Of a DNA stretch of 64,000 bases, positions 26,448 to 35,200 are shown piece after piece. Source of the DNA: Parvimonas sp035282405. GTDB lineage: Bacteria > Bacillota > Clostridia > Tissierellales > Peptoniphilaceae. Numbering within the stretch: position 1 is the stretch's first letter; every line of letters starts with the position of its first letter. The DNA lies in the NCBI RefSeq assembly GCF_035282405.1, contig NZ_JAYKBP010000001.1:186001-250000 (forward strand), in the 5' to 3' direction. The translations under genes were made by a program, and so were the position numbers. The notes beneath the pieces were generated by a model. It made no database searches, had not been told where the DNA came from, and saw only the letters and a program-made list of their open reading frames with translations.

Positions 26448-27728
26448 CTACCTTCCATGAAGAACTTCTGTCGGTTTAAGTTTGAATAGATAATGTATAG
26501 CAGGAATACTTCCTATTAAAGAAACGCTAATTACCAAAGCAATATCAATTGGAATAACCATAACTGCAGGTTCTATATATGAACCAAATACTGTAATACC
26601 AATAATTTGAGTAAATCCAAGTCCTATAAAATATCCTGCTATACCCCCAATGATACCAGTTATAACTATTTCCGTCAGTATAAGCAACATTATTCTTAAA
26701 TTAGACCCTCCAATTGCTTTTATAAGTCCAATTTCTTGACTTTTTTCCATTACAGTAGCTGTAACAAGATTTGAAATACCAAGTGCTGACCCGATTGAAC
26801 CCAATGCTGTAATTAGTATCATAAGCAATTTTGTTTTATCCAAAATCTTTCCCTCTGACTCAGCAACTTGTCTTATAGGTTTTGCTACACTATCTTCAAC
26901 AACTTCTTGAATTTGATAACAAATAGAACTAACATATGCTGTACAATACCAAGTTTCATATTCAGTAGGTGTCAAGCTATTGGGATCTCTTGTCGCCTTT
27001 TTTGCCAATTCATTATCAGGAGTTGTAAGTGCTGAAACCTCTATATTTGAAATTTTTCCTTTAACTCCATATAATTCTTGAACTGATTTCAAAGTAGAAA
27101 AAATATTTAAATCTTCATTTCCACCAGATTCAAATATCCCTTTAACATTATAAACTTTAGTATCTTTACCATTATTAACTTCTATTTTATCTCCAACTTT
27201 AATTCCGTTTTTTCCTGCAAATAAACTTCCAACCATAACACTGTCATCGTCGTCTTCATTTAGCCATTCTCCGTTAATTTTCCACCAATTTTTAAGATTT
27301 TTCATACCAGTATCAATTTGTTCACCTGTTGTTAAATCCATATGTTTGGCAAACCATGTACCGATAAATTTAGTTTTTTGATTATTAACTTTTGCAGTTT
27401 TTTCGAGATACGGAGTAAAATCCACAATAGAAAATCCCCAAAAAATTTGTTTAATCTTTGGTAAATCTTCTTCTTTTAAATATTTATTTTTAGTTGCAGT
27501 TTCAGAATTTTCTAATTCGTATAAATCAGAAATGAGTGAAGCATCTTTAGAAACTACATTTATATTTGCTCCATAAGTTTTAAGTTCTTTATTTACTTTA
27601 TCTCCAACTCCAAGCATTACATTTAACATTCCTGTTGCAAGAGAAACTCCCAATGCAACAGTAAATGCTATCATAAACATCTTCTTTCGCTGTCTGATTA
27701 AAGTTCCAAAAACCATTCTCCAAAACAT
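26448..27728 (-). CDS. FtsX-type ABC permease 1 of the FTR1-P19 locus
   Basis: 426 aa from ATG 27728 (a GTG three codons upstream is also possible; AGGTG fits 27728). Four TM segments with the outer domain KELKTYGANINVVSKDAS, a DFTPYLEKTAKV stretch, and the FtsX core LVTATVMEKSQEIGLIKAIGGSNLRI. It begins directly at the stop of the DUF2318 gene, showing translational coupling. It is partner of the second permease and ATPase. Confidence 0.9.
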   Translation of the reverse strand: MFWRMVFGTLIRQRKKMFMIAFTVALGVSLATGMLNVMLGVGDKVNKELKTYGANINVVSKDASLISDLYELENSETATKNKYLKEEDLPKIKQIFWGFSIVDFTPYLEKTAKVNNQKTKFIGTWFAKHMDLTTGEQIDTGMKNLKNWWKINGEWLNEDDDDSVMVGSLFAGKNGIKVGDKIEVNNGKDTKVYNVKGIFESGGNEDLNIFSTLKSVQELYGVKGKISNIEVSALTTPDNELAKKATRDPNSLTPTEYETWYCTAYVSSICYQIQEVVEDSVAKPIRQVAESEGKILDKTKLLMILITALGSIGSALGISNLVTATVMEKSQEIGLIKAIGGSNLRIMLLILTEIVITGIIGGIAGYFIGLGFTQIIGITVFGSYIEPAVMVIPIDIALVISVSLIGSIPAIHYLFKLKPTEVLHGR

Positions 27729-27729
27729 A

Positions 27730-29058
27730 TTATTCACCTATTGGAAATCTTTCTTTTTCTTTATCTAAAACTTTTTTATCAATTATTATCTTTGAATTTT
27801 CTATTTTATATTCAAAAGGTATTGGATTACATCCACCTTTAAATCCTATAGTTGCCTTATTCATAACAACATCACATCTTTTACAGACTATATCATTTTT
27901 TCTTTCAAAATAGCCTGCAACACCACAAATCTGACAGGCATCAAGTCCAACTCCATAAGATGTACTGTTAGGTTTTTTAACTACTATAAACCTGATATCA
28001 TGTCCGTCTTTTTTATATGAAAATCTATGCAAATGTCCATCATCAACATCAGACAATGGAATAATAATCTTATCACCTTCTTCTTGATAAGGCTGTGCAG
28101 CTGTTAATTCAACAGGTTTTGTAAGCTGATAATTTAAGTAAGTTACAGAAAACAACATAACAAAAGCTAAAAAAGTCGTAAAATATGCCCATCTCCTATT
28201 TACAATCAATCTCCATTTTTCTTTTCTTAAACTAGCCTTATTTTCAAAATGACCATTAACTTTTAAATTTTTATATACGAAGAATATAACTCCTAATAAT
28301 ATTATTATAAAAGCAACTCCTATAAAATATGCATCACTTTTATCTTCAAAAATCATCAAATCAAAAACTTTTATTCCAAAAATATTACTCTTTTCTGTTA
28401 AAATTGGAGTCATATTAAAATCTTTTTTTAAATACTCTTTAAGTCTAACAATAGCAGTTATACCTTTTATAGCATATTCTAAAAAAGTATTAATAAATAT
28501 GGCAACAAACATTATAGTATATTGTTTTTTACTACATCTTATTAAAAATTTATAAAAAGCTAATACAAGTAAAATCCCTGTTAAAATTCCAAGTATATAA
28601 CCACTAACCCTAAACAAAGTCATTGTACTTACAGAATCTTCTCCAAATGCAACAAATTCCATTGATTGAGTTAAAAGTCTTGGTATTATTAAATAGAGCA
28701 TACAAGAAATAGATATAAACATTAATGCCAAATTTAAAGAAGTAACTATTTTAGAAATTTTTCTATGATTTTTCAACAAAATACTTAAAAGTAAAAAAAT
28801 ACTCATTAAAATAAAAATAAATAAACATAATGCAAAAACATATCTATTCAATTTTGTAACTGTATGTATCATTTCCTTTTTATTTTTCACTCTAAGTATA
28901 TGTATGTATATACCTAAAATAATTCCTATTATAAGAATAGAAAATGAAATTATTTTATTTAATAAGGATATATTTTTCTTAAAAAAAGATAAAACTAATG
29001 CAAAGAAAAAAGAAAATGTACATATAGTAAAAATTATATCAACATAAAATTTTCCCAA
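27730..29058 (-). CDS. DUF2318-type multi-TM protein with cysteine-rich C-terminus
   Basis: 442 aa. About seven hydrophobic segments lie in residues 1-265 and another at about 288-308. The C-terminal extracytoplasmic domain has DACQICGVAGYF, VCKRCDVVMNKATIGFKGGCNPIPF, the paired CxxC motifs of DUF2318 (predicted Fe-S or metal binding). Matches Cj1660 by domain and by position between P19 and the FtsX permeases. The start codon is TTG (29058) with GAGG 8 nt upstream. Probable role: redox handling or transfer of the metal at the membrane. Confidence 0.85.
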   Translation of the reverse strand: MGKFYVDIIFTICTFSFFFALVLSFFKKNISLLNKIISFSILIIGIILGIYIHILRVKNKKEMIHTVTKLNRYVFALCLFIFILMSIFLLLSILLKNHRKISKIVTSLNLALMFISISCMLYLIIPRLLTQSMEFVAFGEDSVSTMTLFRVSGYILGILTGILLVLAFYKFLIRCSKKQYTIMFVAIFINTFLEYAIKGITAIVRLKEYLKKDFNMTPILTEKSNIFGIKVFDLMIFEDKSDAYFIGVAFIIILLGVIFFVYKNLKVNGHFENKASLRKEKWRLIVNRRWAYFTTFLAFVMLFSVTYLNYQLTKPVELTAAQPYQEEGDKIIIPLSDVDDGHLHRFSYKKDGHDIRFIVVKKPNSTSYGVGLDACQICGVAGYFERKNDIVCKRCDVVMNKATIGFKGGCNPIPFEYKIENSKIIIDKKVLDKEKERFPIGE

Positions 29059-29084
29059 AATAAAACCTCACTTCTAAAATACGG

Positions 29085-29118
29085 CAAAACCTCTCTTAAA
29101 ATTTTAAGAGAGGATTTG
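29085..29118 (-). terminator. Intra-operon palindrome between P19 and DUF2318 genes
   Basis: The 24-bp sequence at 29090-29113 is perfectly self-complementary (CCTCTCTTAAAA/TTTTAAGAGAGG), and the pairing continues to 29085/29118. On the minus strand TTTTGCC follows, a poor T-run. Likely a partial terminator that lets the abundant binding protein P19 exceed the membrane proteins downstream. Confidence 0.6.
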
Positions 29119-29146
29119 TCCATTTGTCATATATTAAATATTAATA

Positions 29147-29869
29147 TTATTTATTTTGTAATTGTTCTCCAGTATAATTCCATTCAAACTCAACAGTTTG
29201 TTTTTCATAGTATTTTGATGCTGCTTCTTTTCCACCATCTTTAATTGCTGGTACACCAGTTTCCTCATCAGTGTGTAATAAATAATCAGATGACGGTTGA
29301 ATTTCAATAACCAATTTATACTTACCAACTTTAAGTACATTCTTTTTGATATTTGTACCGTAATGAGCTCCATCATCAGCATTCATCGGCATCATTGTTC
29401 CTGAAGTAACTTCTTTTCCATCTGTTGATAATACTTTATAATTTACTGTTAGGTATGCAGGCCAAATATCACTTCCATTACCAAAACCATATTTTTTACC
29501 AGCTTCCTTAGTTAAATGAATATCAGCTTCTAAATGCATATCTGACTCAGCAGCACTAGGTTGTCTTCCTTCAGGAATCATATCAACCCCTTGAAAATAA
29601 ACTGCAGCAACTTGAAAAGGCCCTACAATTTTTTCTTCTCCTATTTTGATTTCTTCAAATCCTGACTCGCCAGGTTTTTCAGCATCTTCAGCTTTTCCAT
29701 CTTCAGCTCCAGCATCTTTTAATTTGTCGTTCAATTCTGCAATTTTTTTATCTTTCTCTTCAATTGACTTTTGTAGTTCGTTGATTTTTGCAGTGTCGTT
29801 TTTTTGACAACCAACTAAACCTACTGAAGCTAATAATGCTAATGTTACAACTACTTTTGATTTTTTCAT
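29147..29869 (-). CDS. P19/Tp34-type extracytoplasmic iron-binding lipoprotein
   Basis: 240 aa starting MKKSKVVVTLALLASVGLVGC, a lipoprotein signal with the lipobox Cys at residue 21. A short coiled coil (about 28-52) and an acidic linker follow. The P19 (Fe2+ transport protein) domain has VGPFQVAAVYFQGVDMIPEG, SDMHLEADIHLT and HYGTNIKKNVLKVGKYKLVIEI. Met/His/Glu residues in VDMIP, DMHLEADIH and GAHYG are those used for the metal site in this family. It should deliver iron to the FTR1 permease encoded just upstream. ATG after GGAGGATTTATTTT; in-frame upstream ATG (29914) ignored because the signal peptide starts here. Confidence 0.92.
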   Translation of the reverse strand: MKKSKVVVTLALLASVGLVGCQKNDTAKINELQKSIEEKDKKIAELNDKLKDAGAEDGKAEDAEKPGESGFEEIKIGEEKIVGPFQVAAVYFQGVDMIPEGRQPSAAESDMHLEADIHLTKEAGKKYGFGNGSDIWPAYLTVNYKVLSTDGKEVTSGTMMPMNADDGAHYGTNIKKNVLKVGKYKLVIEIQPSSDYLLHTDEETGVPAIKDGGKEAASKYYEKQTVEFEWNYTGEQLQNK

Positions 29870-29933
29870 AAAATAAATCCTCCTAAAAATTTTTTCATAA
29901 AAATAATATTTCAATTTTTATCGAACAGAAAAA

Positions 29934-31223
29934 TTAATTTGATTTCTTAATTTTTCTTAATTTGAAATAGTGCCCCAACAATATCCAAACAGTAATTATC
30001 ACCAACATAATTTGTGGAATTAAGGTTTCGGCTCTATCATAAATATTCAAAATTGGAATACTCCAACCTTGCATTGCAGGTATAACTGTTGAACCAGAAA
30101 TAACTCCTGCTTCAGTTAACTCAAGAACTCCTTTTCCCATAAATGAGATACACATTAAATATAACAGTATGCTTGTAAACAAGAAAAATGGTTTAAGCGG
30201 TAATTTAACTGATGTAAATCTAAAAAGTAAAAATACCACAACTAAAACAGCTGAGGCTGCAATTAATCCTCCCATTGGATATAATATTTTACTTCCTCCT
30301 GAAAATGAAGCCTTATAAAATAAAATCAATTCTGCCCCTTCTCTTAATACAGCTAAAAAAGCAGCAAAAACCAAAGTCCATTTACTTTTGTTATCTATTG
30401 ATTTTTGAACTTTAGACTGAATGTAATTTTCCCATGCCTCTTCTTCAGATTTTGATAAAATCCAATTACTAACATAAAATAAAACTATAACCGCTAAGAA
30501 CATAGTCCAACCTTCAAGTAGCTCTCGTCCAACTCCTCCTAATAAATAATTTATTACTACAGCTAAACCAAAACTACATACAACGGCAGCTACCATACCC
30601 AAATAAACGGACTTACAAAGATGCTTATTACCAGTCTTAATAAGATAAGCGATAATTGCAACACAAACTAAAATTGCCTCCAACCCTTCTCTAAGCATCA
30701 ATCCAAATGATGTTAAAAAATCTTGAATGTTTTTAGCTTTTTCATCTCCTTTTTTTATCTCGGCATATCCAAACACGGCCTTACCTTCAGAATCAGGAGC
30801 ATTTTTTGAAATTACCTTATCTAAAACAAGTGCATCTCTATAAACTTTCATATCAAGCTCATCTATTGCCGCCTTTAATTTCTCAACAGATTCACTTGTA
30901 TTTCCCAAAAAAGCATGCTTAATTTCTCTAAATGCTGCTTCAATTTCATTTACTCTGCTATTAGAAATTGCAACCATAACATTTTTTTCAAATCCTTGTA
31001 CTTCATAATAATCAAAATACGCAGAATCCATAGCTTTATAAGCACTTTTAAAATCTTTTTTATCCGCATACTCTTTTGCTTCTGTAAATTTTATATGCAT
31101 ATCTTTAGCAACTTCTTGCCAGCTAGAATACTTTTTCTTTTCTACTTTGGCTTCTACATTACCAATATTACATACAAATAAAATACTACAAATTATTAGA
31201 AAAAAAGAAAATATTTTTTTTAT
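29934..31223 (-). CDS. FTR1-family iron permease with signal peptide; probable non-AUG (AUA) start
   Basis: The first canonical start (ATG 31100) gives 388 aa without a signal peptide. The open frame continues upstream, and from 31223 reads (I)KKIFSFFLIICSILFVC...NVEAKVEKKK, a good signal peptide, with GGGAGG 9 nt before an ATA codon at 31221-31223. A TAA stop lies two codons further up. No ATG, GTG or TTG occurs in frame between. I therefore give 429 aa with a likely AUA start. The protein has an N-terminal extracytoplasmic helical domain and then seven TMs with the two REGxE iron-path motifs, LREGLEAILV and LREGAELILF. It is first in the iron operon. Confidence 0.85.
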   Translation of the reverse strand: MKKIFSFFLIICSILFVCNIGNVEAKVEKKKYSSWQEVAKDMHIKFTEAKEYADKKDFKSAYKAMDSAYFDYYEVQGFEKNVMVAISNSRVNEIEAAFREIKHAFLGNTSESVEKLKAAIDELDMKVYRDALVLDKVISKNAPDSEGKAVFGYAEIKKGDEKAKNIQDFLTSFGLMLREGLEAILVCVAIIAYLIKTGNKHLCKSVYLGMVAAVVCSFGLAVVINYLLGGVGRELLEGWTMFLAVIVLFYVSNWILSKSEEEAWENYIQSKVQKSIDNKSKWTLVFAAFLAVLREGAELILFYKASFSGGSKILYPMGGLIAASAVLVVVFLLFRFTSVKLPLKPFFLFTSILLYLMCISFMGKGVLELTEAGVISGSTVIPAMQGWSIPILNIYDRAETLIPQIMLVIITVWILLGHYFKLRKIKKSN

Positions 31224-31247
31224 AACTTAGCACCTCCCTAAAAATAA

Positions 31248-31276
31248 TATATGATAAAGATAATACATATCATATA
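31248..31276. promoter_or_regulatory. Palindromic operator upstream of the iron operon
   Basis: Perfect 9-bp arms TATATGATA (31248-31256) and TATCATATA (31268-31276) with 11 bp between. It lies 25 bp upstream of the proposed FTR1 start, over the likely promoter. It resembles a Fur/DtxR-type metal box only loosely, so I do not name the regulator. No convincing -35/-10 pair could be fixed. The rest of 31277-31480 is AT-rich with no ORF. Confidence 0.5.
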
Positions 31277-31480
31277 GTAAACAAAAAAGTTAAGCACTAA
31301 TTAGAGACAATTAATGCTTTAAGTTCAATATTAAATTTACTAAATATATATTAACATATTTGTAAAAAAATTTCAATAAATTAATAAATTTTTTAATTGT
31401 TAATAAAACTTTTAACTAATTATTATTTAATAATAAATATCCATGTATATCTCACTATTTTATAAATGATATTTTCTCAT

Positions 31481-31517
31481 AAAAAAGACTATTGCAAGTT
31501 AATTTTACAATAGTCTT
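31481..31517 (-). terminator. Terminator of the multi-flavin/ferric-reductase-like operon
   Basis: Perfect 10-bp stem AAGACTATTG (31485-31494) / CAATAGTCTT (31508-31517) followed by a T-run on the minus strand, just after the stop codon. Confidence 0.88.
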
Positions 31518-31523
31518 TCTTTA

Positions 31524-32204
31524 TTATCTTTGTCTTTTTTTAGTTATTAAATACTTTCTAACTCTAAGAATTGTATATAACATATAAATAACAGTATATA
31601 ATACTATTGACAGCATATGTTTTTCAGGTTTATGCATAAACAAAACCATTAAGTGAACATATATCAAGTAAAAAAATGGATATGCTAATTTTTGTAAATT
31701 TTTCCAATTTTTAGCTTTCATTTTATTTCTCACACATTTGAATGAAGTAATCATAAGTGGTAACATCATTGATATAAGAATTAAAGTTATTATTGTTGCT
31801 GTTTTAGTATATATATTCATTTTTTCTGAATTTGTAAAAAATTCAACAAAGTATCTTATTCCAAATGCTACGTTATGGCAAAGTGCAGCAAAACATCCTA
31901 TAATTGACATTTCTCCTCTTATACTCATAAGTTTCCTAGTATATTTATTATGAGTTGTAATAACTCCTAGAAACATTACTATCATAAATGTTACTGTTGA
32001 GAATATTCCTCTTCTGAATATGTCCATAACATATTTTGTAAACCAAATTGGCATTTCCTTATAAAGCTTAGTTTCATAATATAAAACAACTGGAATTATC
32101 AATACATAAGTTGCCATATAAAATATAGTTGGATATTTTTTTATAATATTTGCAAATAAAACATAAAATAATGTTATTACAATTAATCCTATTATTAAAT
32201 TCAT
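31524..32204 (-). CDS. Ferric-reductase/MsrQ-like haem membrane protein
   Basis: 226 aa, six hydrophobic segments. The family pattern is in KNWKNLQKLAYPFFYLIYVHLMVLFMH (about 165-191). His110 (AALCHNVAFG) and His184 are placed in different helices as haem b ligands would be; Gln171 replaces a His often seen in MsrQ. The ATG follows the stop of the flavin-protein gene with no gap (TAGATG), so the two are translationally coupled. Such pairs of multi-FMN protein plus MsrQ-like protein are known from surveys of flavinylated redox systems. Predicted role: moves electrons from the membrane to extracytoplasmic flavins. The inner electron donor is not encoded here. Confidence 0.78.
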   Translation of the reverse strand: MNLIIGLIVITLFYVLFANIIKKYPTIFYMATYVLIIPVVLYYETKLYKEMPIWFTKYVMDIFRRGIFSTVTFMIVMFLGVITTHNKYTRKLMSIRGEMSIIGCFAALCHNVAFGIRYFVEFFTNSEKMNIYTKTATIITLILISMMLPLMITSFKCVRNKMKAKNWKNLQKLAYPFFYLIYVHLMVLFMHKPEKHMLSIVLYTVIYMLYTILRVRKYLITKKRQR

Positions 32205-35200
32205 CTACTCTTCCTTTTCATCATTTTTAAAATTTTGCTTTTCAGATGATTCATTAAATAGCTTTTTTAATTCATCGTTTAAACTTATTTTTGACAACTT
32301 ATCATTAGCCATTTCGTTATTCTCAGTGGTTTTATCTACTGTAGAACTGTCAACATCTTTAATTTCTTTTTTCAAATCCATAACTTTTTCTGGTTTATTA
32401 GTATTATCCTTATCTTTGATACTTTTTCCATCTTTGGTTTCTACAGGATTTTTTTTAGATTCTTTCCAATCATCAATATTTGTTATTGTTATTTTAGAAA
32501 TTTCTACCAGTTTTTTTGCACCCTCATAATCATTTTTTTGAATTAAATTTTCACAATATGCTCCAACTGATAATTTTTTGTTTTTAATAAGTGTACTTAT
32601 TATACTATTATTTTCAATTTCTTTTTTTGAATCTAAATCTACAACTTTAATTCCAAACAAGTGAAAATCAGAATAAGGTATATTTAAAACAGGTGTTCCA
32701 GTAGTTGCCCAATCGGATTCATTTTCCAATTTATTAGAAATAAATAATGTTACTTTTAAATCATTTAGATTGAACTTATCTTCTAACTTATACTTTGTCT
32801 TATTTGATGTTAAGTTATATATTTTATATACAGGATATGGAACTATTTTTACTGAAATTTCCAATTCAAGTTTAGATCCATCATTAAAGCTTAATTTTAT
32901 CTTTCCCTTTTGATCTCCAAGCTTTGATCTATCCGGTTCTTTTAACACTTCAATACGTGAAATATCTGCAGATCGAGATTTCAGTTTTAAATCTCTATTT
33001 ATAGAAAAATCTGAAAATGCACCCCATTTAACTGTTTCTGCAAATTTTTCCATATTTCCATATTTAGGGTCCTTTACTACTACATTTACTATTTCATTTT
33101 TTATTTCAGGATACAAAATCTTAAATTCTTCTGCTTTGTTTGGAGCAGTATCTTTTACTATAACATTAATTGATATATCCTTTGTACTCTTATCAGCAAA
33201 TTCAAGCCTTACTTCCATTAAAGTACCCTTTTCATTTACTTCAGTTACATCAGCTTCTTCAAGAATCTCAATTTTAGTACCTTCTGGCAAATCATCAAAA
33301 TGGTTTTTCAAATGACTTAATTTTACTTCTTTACCTTTAATTGTAATCAAATCTTTTGGTTTATAAACATATTTATCCGCCATAGAGGTAACTTTTTCTT
33401 TTACGATAACATCTATTTCTAGTTCTTTTTCACTACCATCATCAAATTTAAGTTTAATTAAAAGCTTTTGCGGTACTGTTTCATTTACTTTATTTACATC
33501 TACCGGTCTTAAAACTGAAATTTCAGTTCCATCTGGTAAATCTTTAAGAACACCTCTTATTTTACCTTCTGTTATTTCTGTTCCTTTTGATATAGTCAAA
33601 GTTTCAGGTGTTTCCTTGTATAAAAATGCTTTAGGAATCTTTCCTTCAACTTTTGTTTTGATACGGAAAGTATTATTGAATAACACACCTTTATACTTTT
33701 CAATAACATCTAATGTATATTCTCCATTAACAAAATCCGCGATTAAAGTCTTATTTTGTGCTTGTCTTAATGGAATTTCAATTTCTTCAGAAGACTTTTT
33801 ATCTTTAGCAATTATCTTAAATTCAATTTCTTTGCCATTAAGTTTTTCAGCGACCTCTTTTGAAACAGTAATATTTTGAATAAAGTCTGTTGTGTTATGA
33901 CCCTTGGTATCATACCACTCAGAACCATCCTTAGCTTTTATCTTAATTCCAGAAATTTCAAAATTTTTATTCATATTTTTAGATATAAGAATAGTGTTTA
34001 AAAATTTAAAACTTTTACTTTCTTCATGAATTACTTTAAGCCTTAATCCATCTGTCACACTATAGCCTAAGTTTTCTTTATTCAAAACTAACCCATCTTT
34101 AAGCTCTTTATTATACTCATCAACTACTTTTAACCCATATTTGTCAAAGTCAGAATATGAAACTTTAATTTTCTGATTATCTTTTTTATATATAGTAACT
34201 TTTAAATCTTTTAAATCAAGTTTATCACCTTCTTTATACGAAGTTTTAAAGTTACTATCATCAAGTCTCATATCATAAAAATCAAAGTTTTTAGCTTTTA
34301 ACAATGCATTTTTAATAGATGTAGCAGTTCCTGTTGCAGTGAAAGTAGCACCACTTACTGCATCATAATCGCTACCGTCATAACCTAGTTCTTCTCTAGC
34401 ATATATTTTTAACAATGAAAATATCCTGTCATGAATATTTCTCTCTCCCTTTAAATGTGACTGATCTATAGTAAGTCCCCATTTACCGAAATTATGTTTT
34501 CCAATCACTTTATCCAATGCAGCTCTATAAACTTCTACTGTTTGTTCTTTCCCACGTGCTTCTTCCATAACCTTGCTCGTTGCATCTCTTAACACTTCAA
34601 ATTTATATATCAAGGATTCAAATTTTTGCATATTTTTAATTCTATCAATTATAGTATAAAATTTTTCTTGGAATATTCCACCATCATCTATATTTCCAGG
34701 CGATGTTACTCCTTTTAATCTATTTAATTCCTCTTTAACAAGCTCTACATTTTCAATTTTATTGTTCTTAATAGTAACTTTTACAGGGATAGGCTTATTG
34801 GATACAAATCCATAACTGTCACCATAGTAAACTCCGTCAGGATAATTTACATTTTTATCAAGATTTTTAACTTCCTCCGCTGATAAAAATTTATAACTTC
34901 CATCCACTTTAGAATTCACCAATACAGGAATTTCTACAATTTTTTTACTGTTATCCTTGAATACAAGTTCAACTACAATTTTCGTTTTACCTTCAGAACT
35001 TGTATCTGCATTACTTTTTACATTAATTTGTACATCTTCCGGTAACTTTTCTAATGCATCTCTTATCTTTTGTAATCCAATAGTTTCCCCTACATTTGCA
35101 ATTATAGTCTTAGGAGAATAAATATATTTATCAGCATCACTTCCATTAGAATCAACTGCTTTTTCTAAAGCATTAACAACAGCATTTATAAAGCCTTTAG

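Noticed and set aside
29134..29382. 82-codon minus-strand ORF overlapping the P19 gene
   Set aside because: Out-of-frame shadow of the P19 gene; no plausible start signal.
30915..31181. 88-codon plus-strand ORF opposite the FTR1 gene
   Set aside because: Lies antisense to the FTR1 N-terminal domain; amino-acid makeup is that of reverse-strand AT-rich noise.
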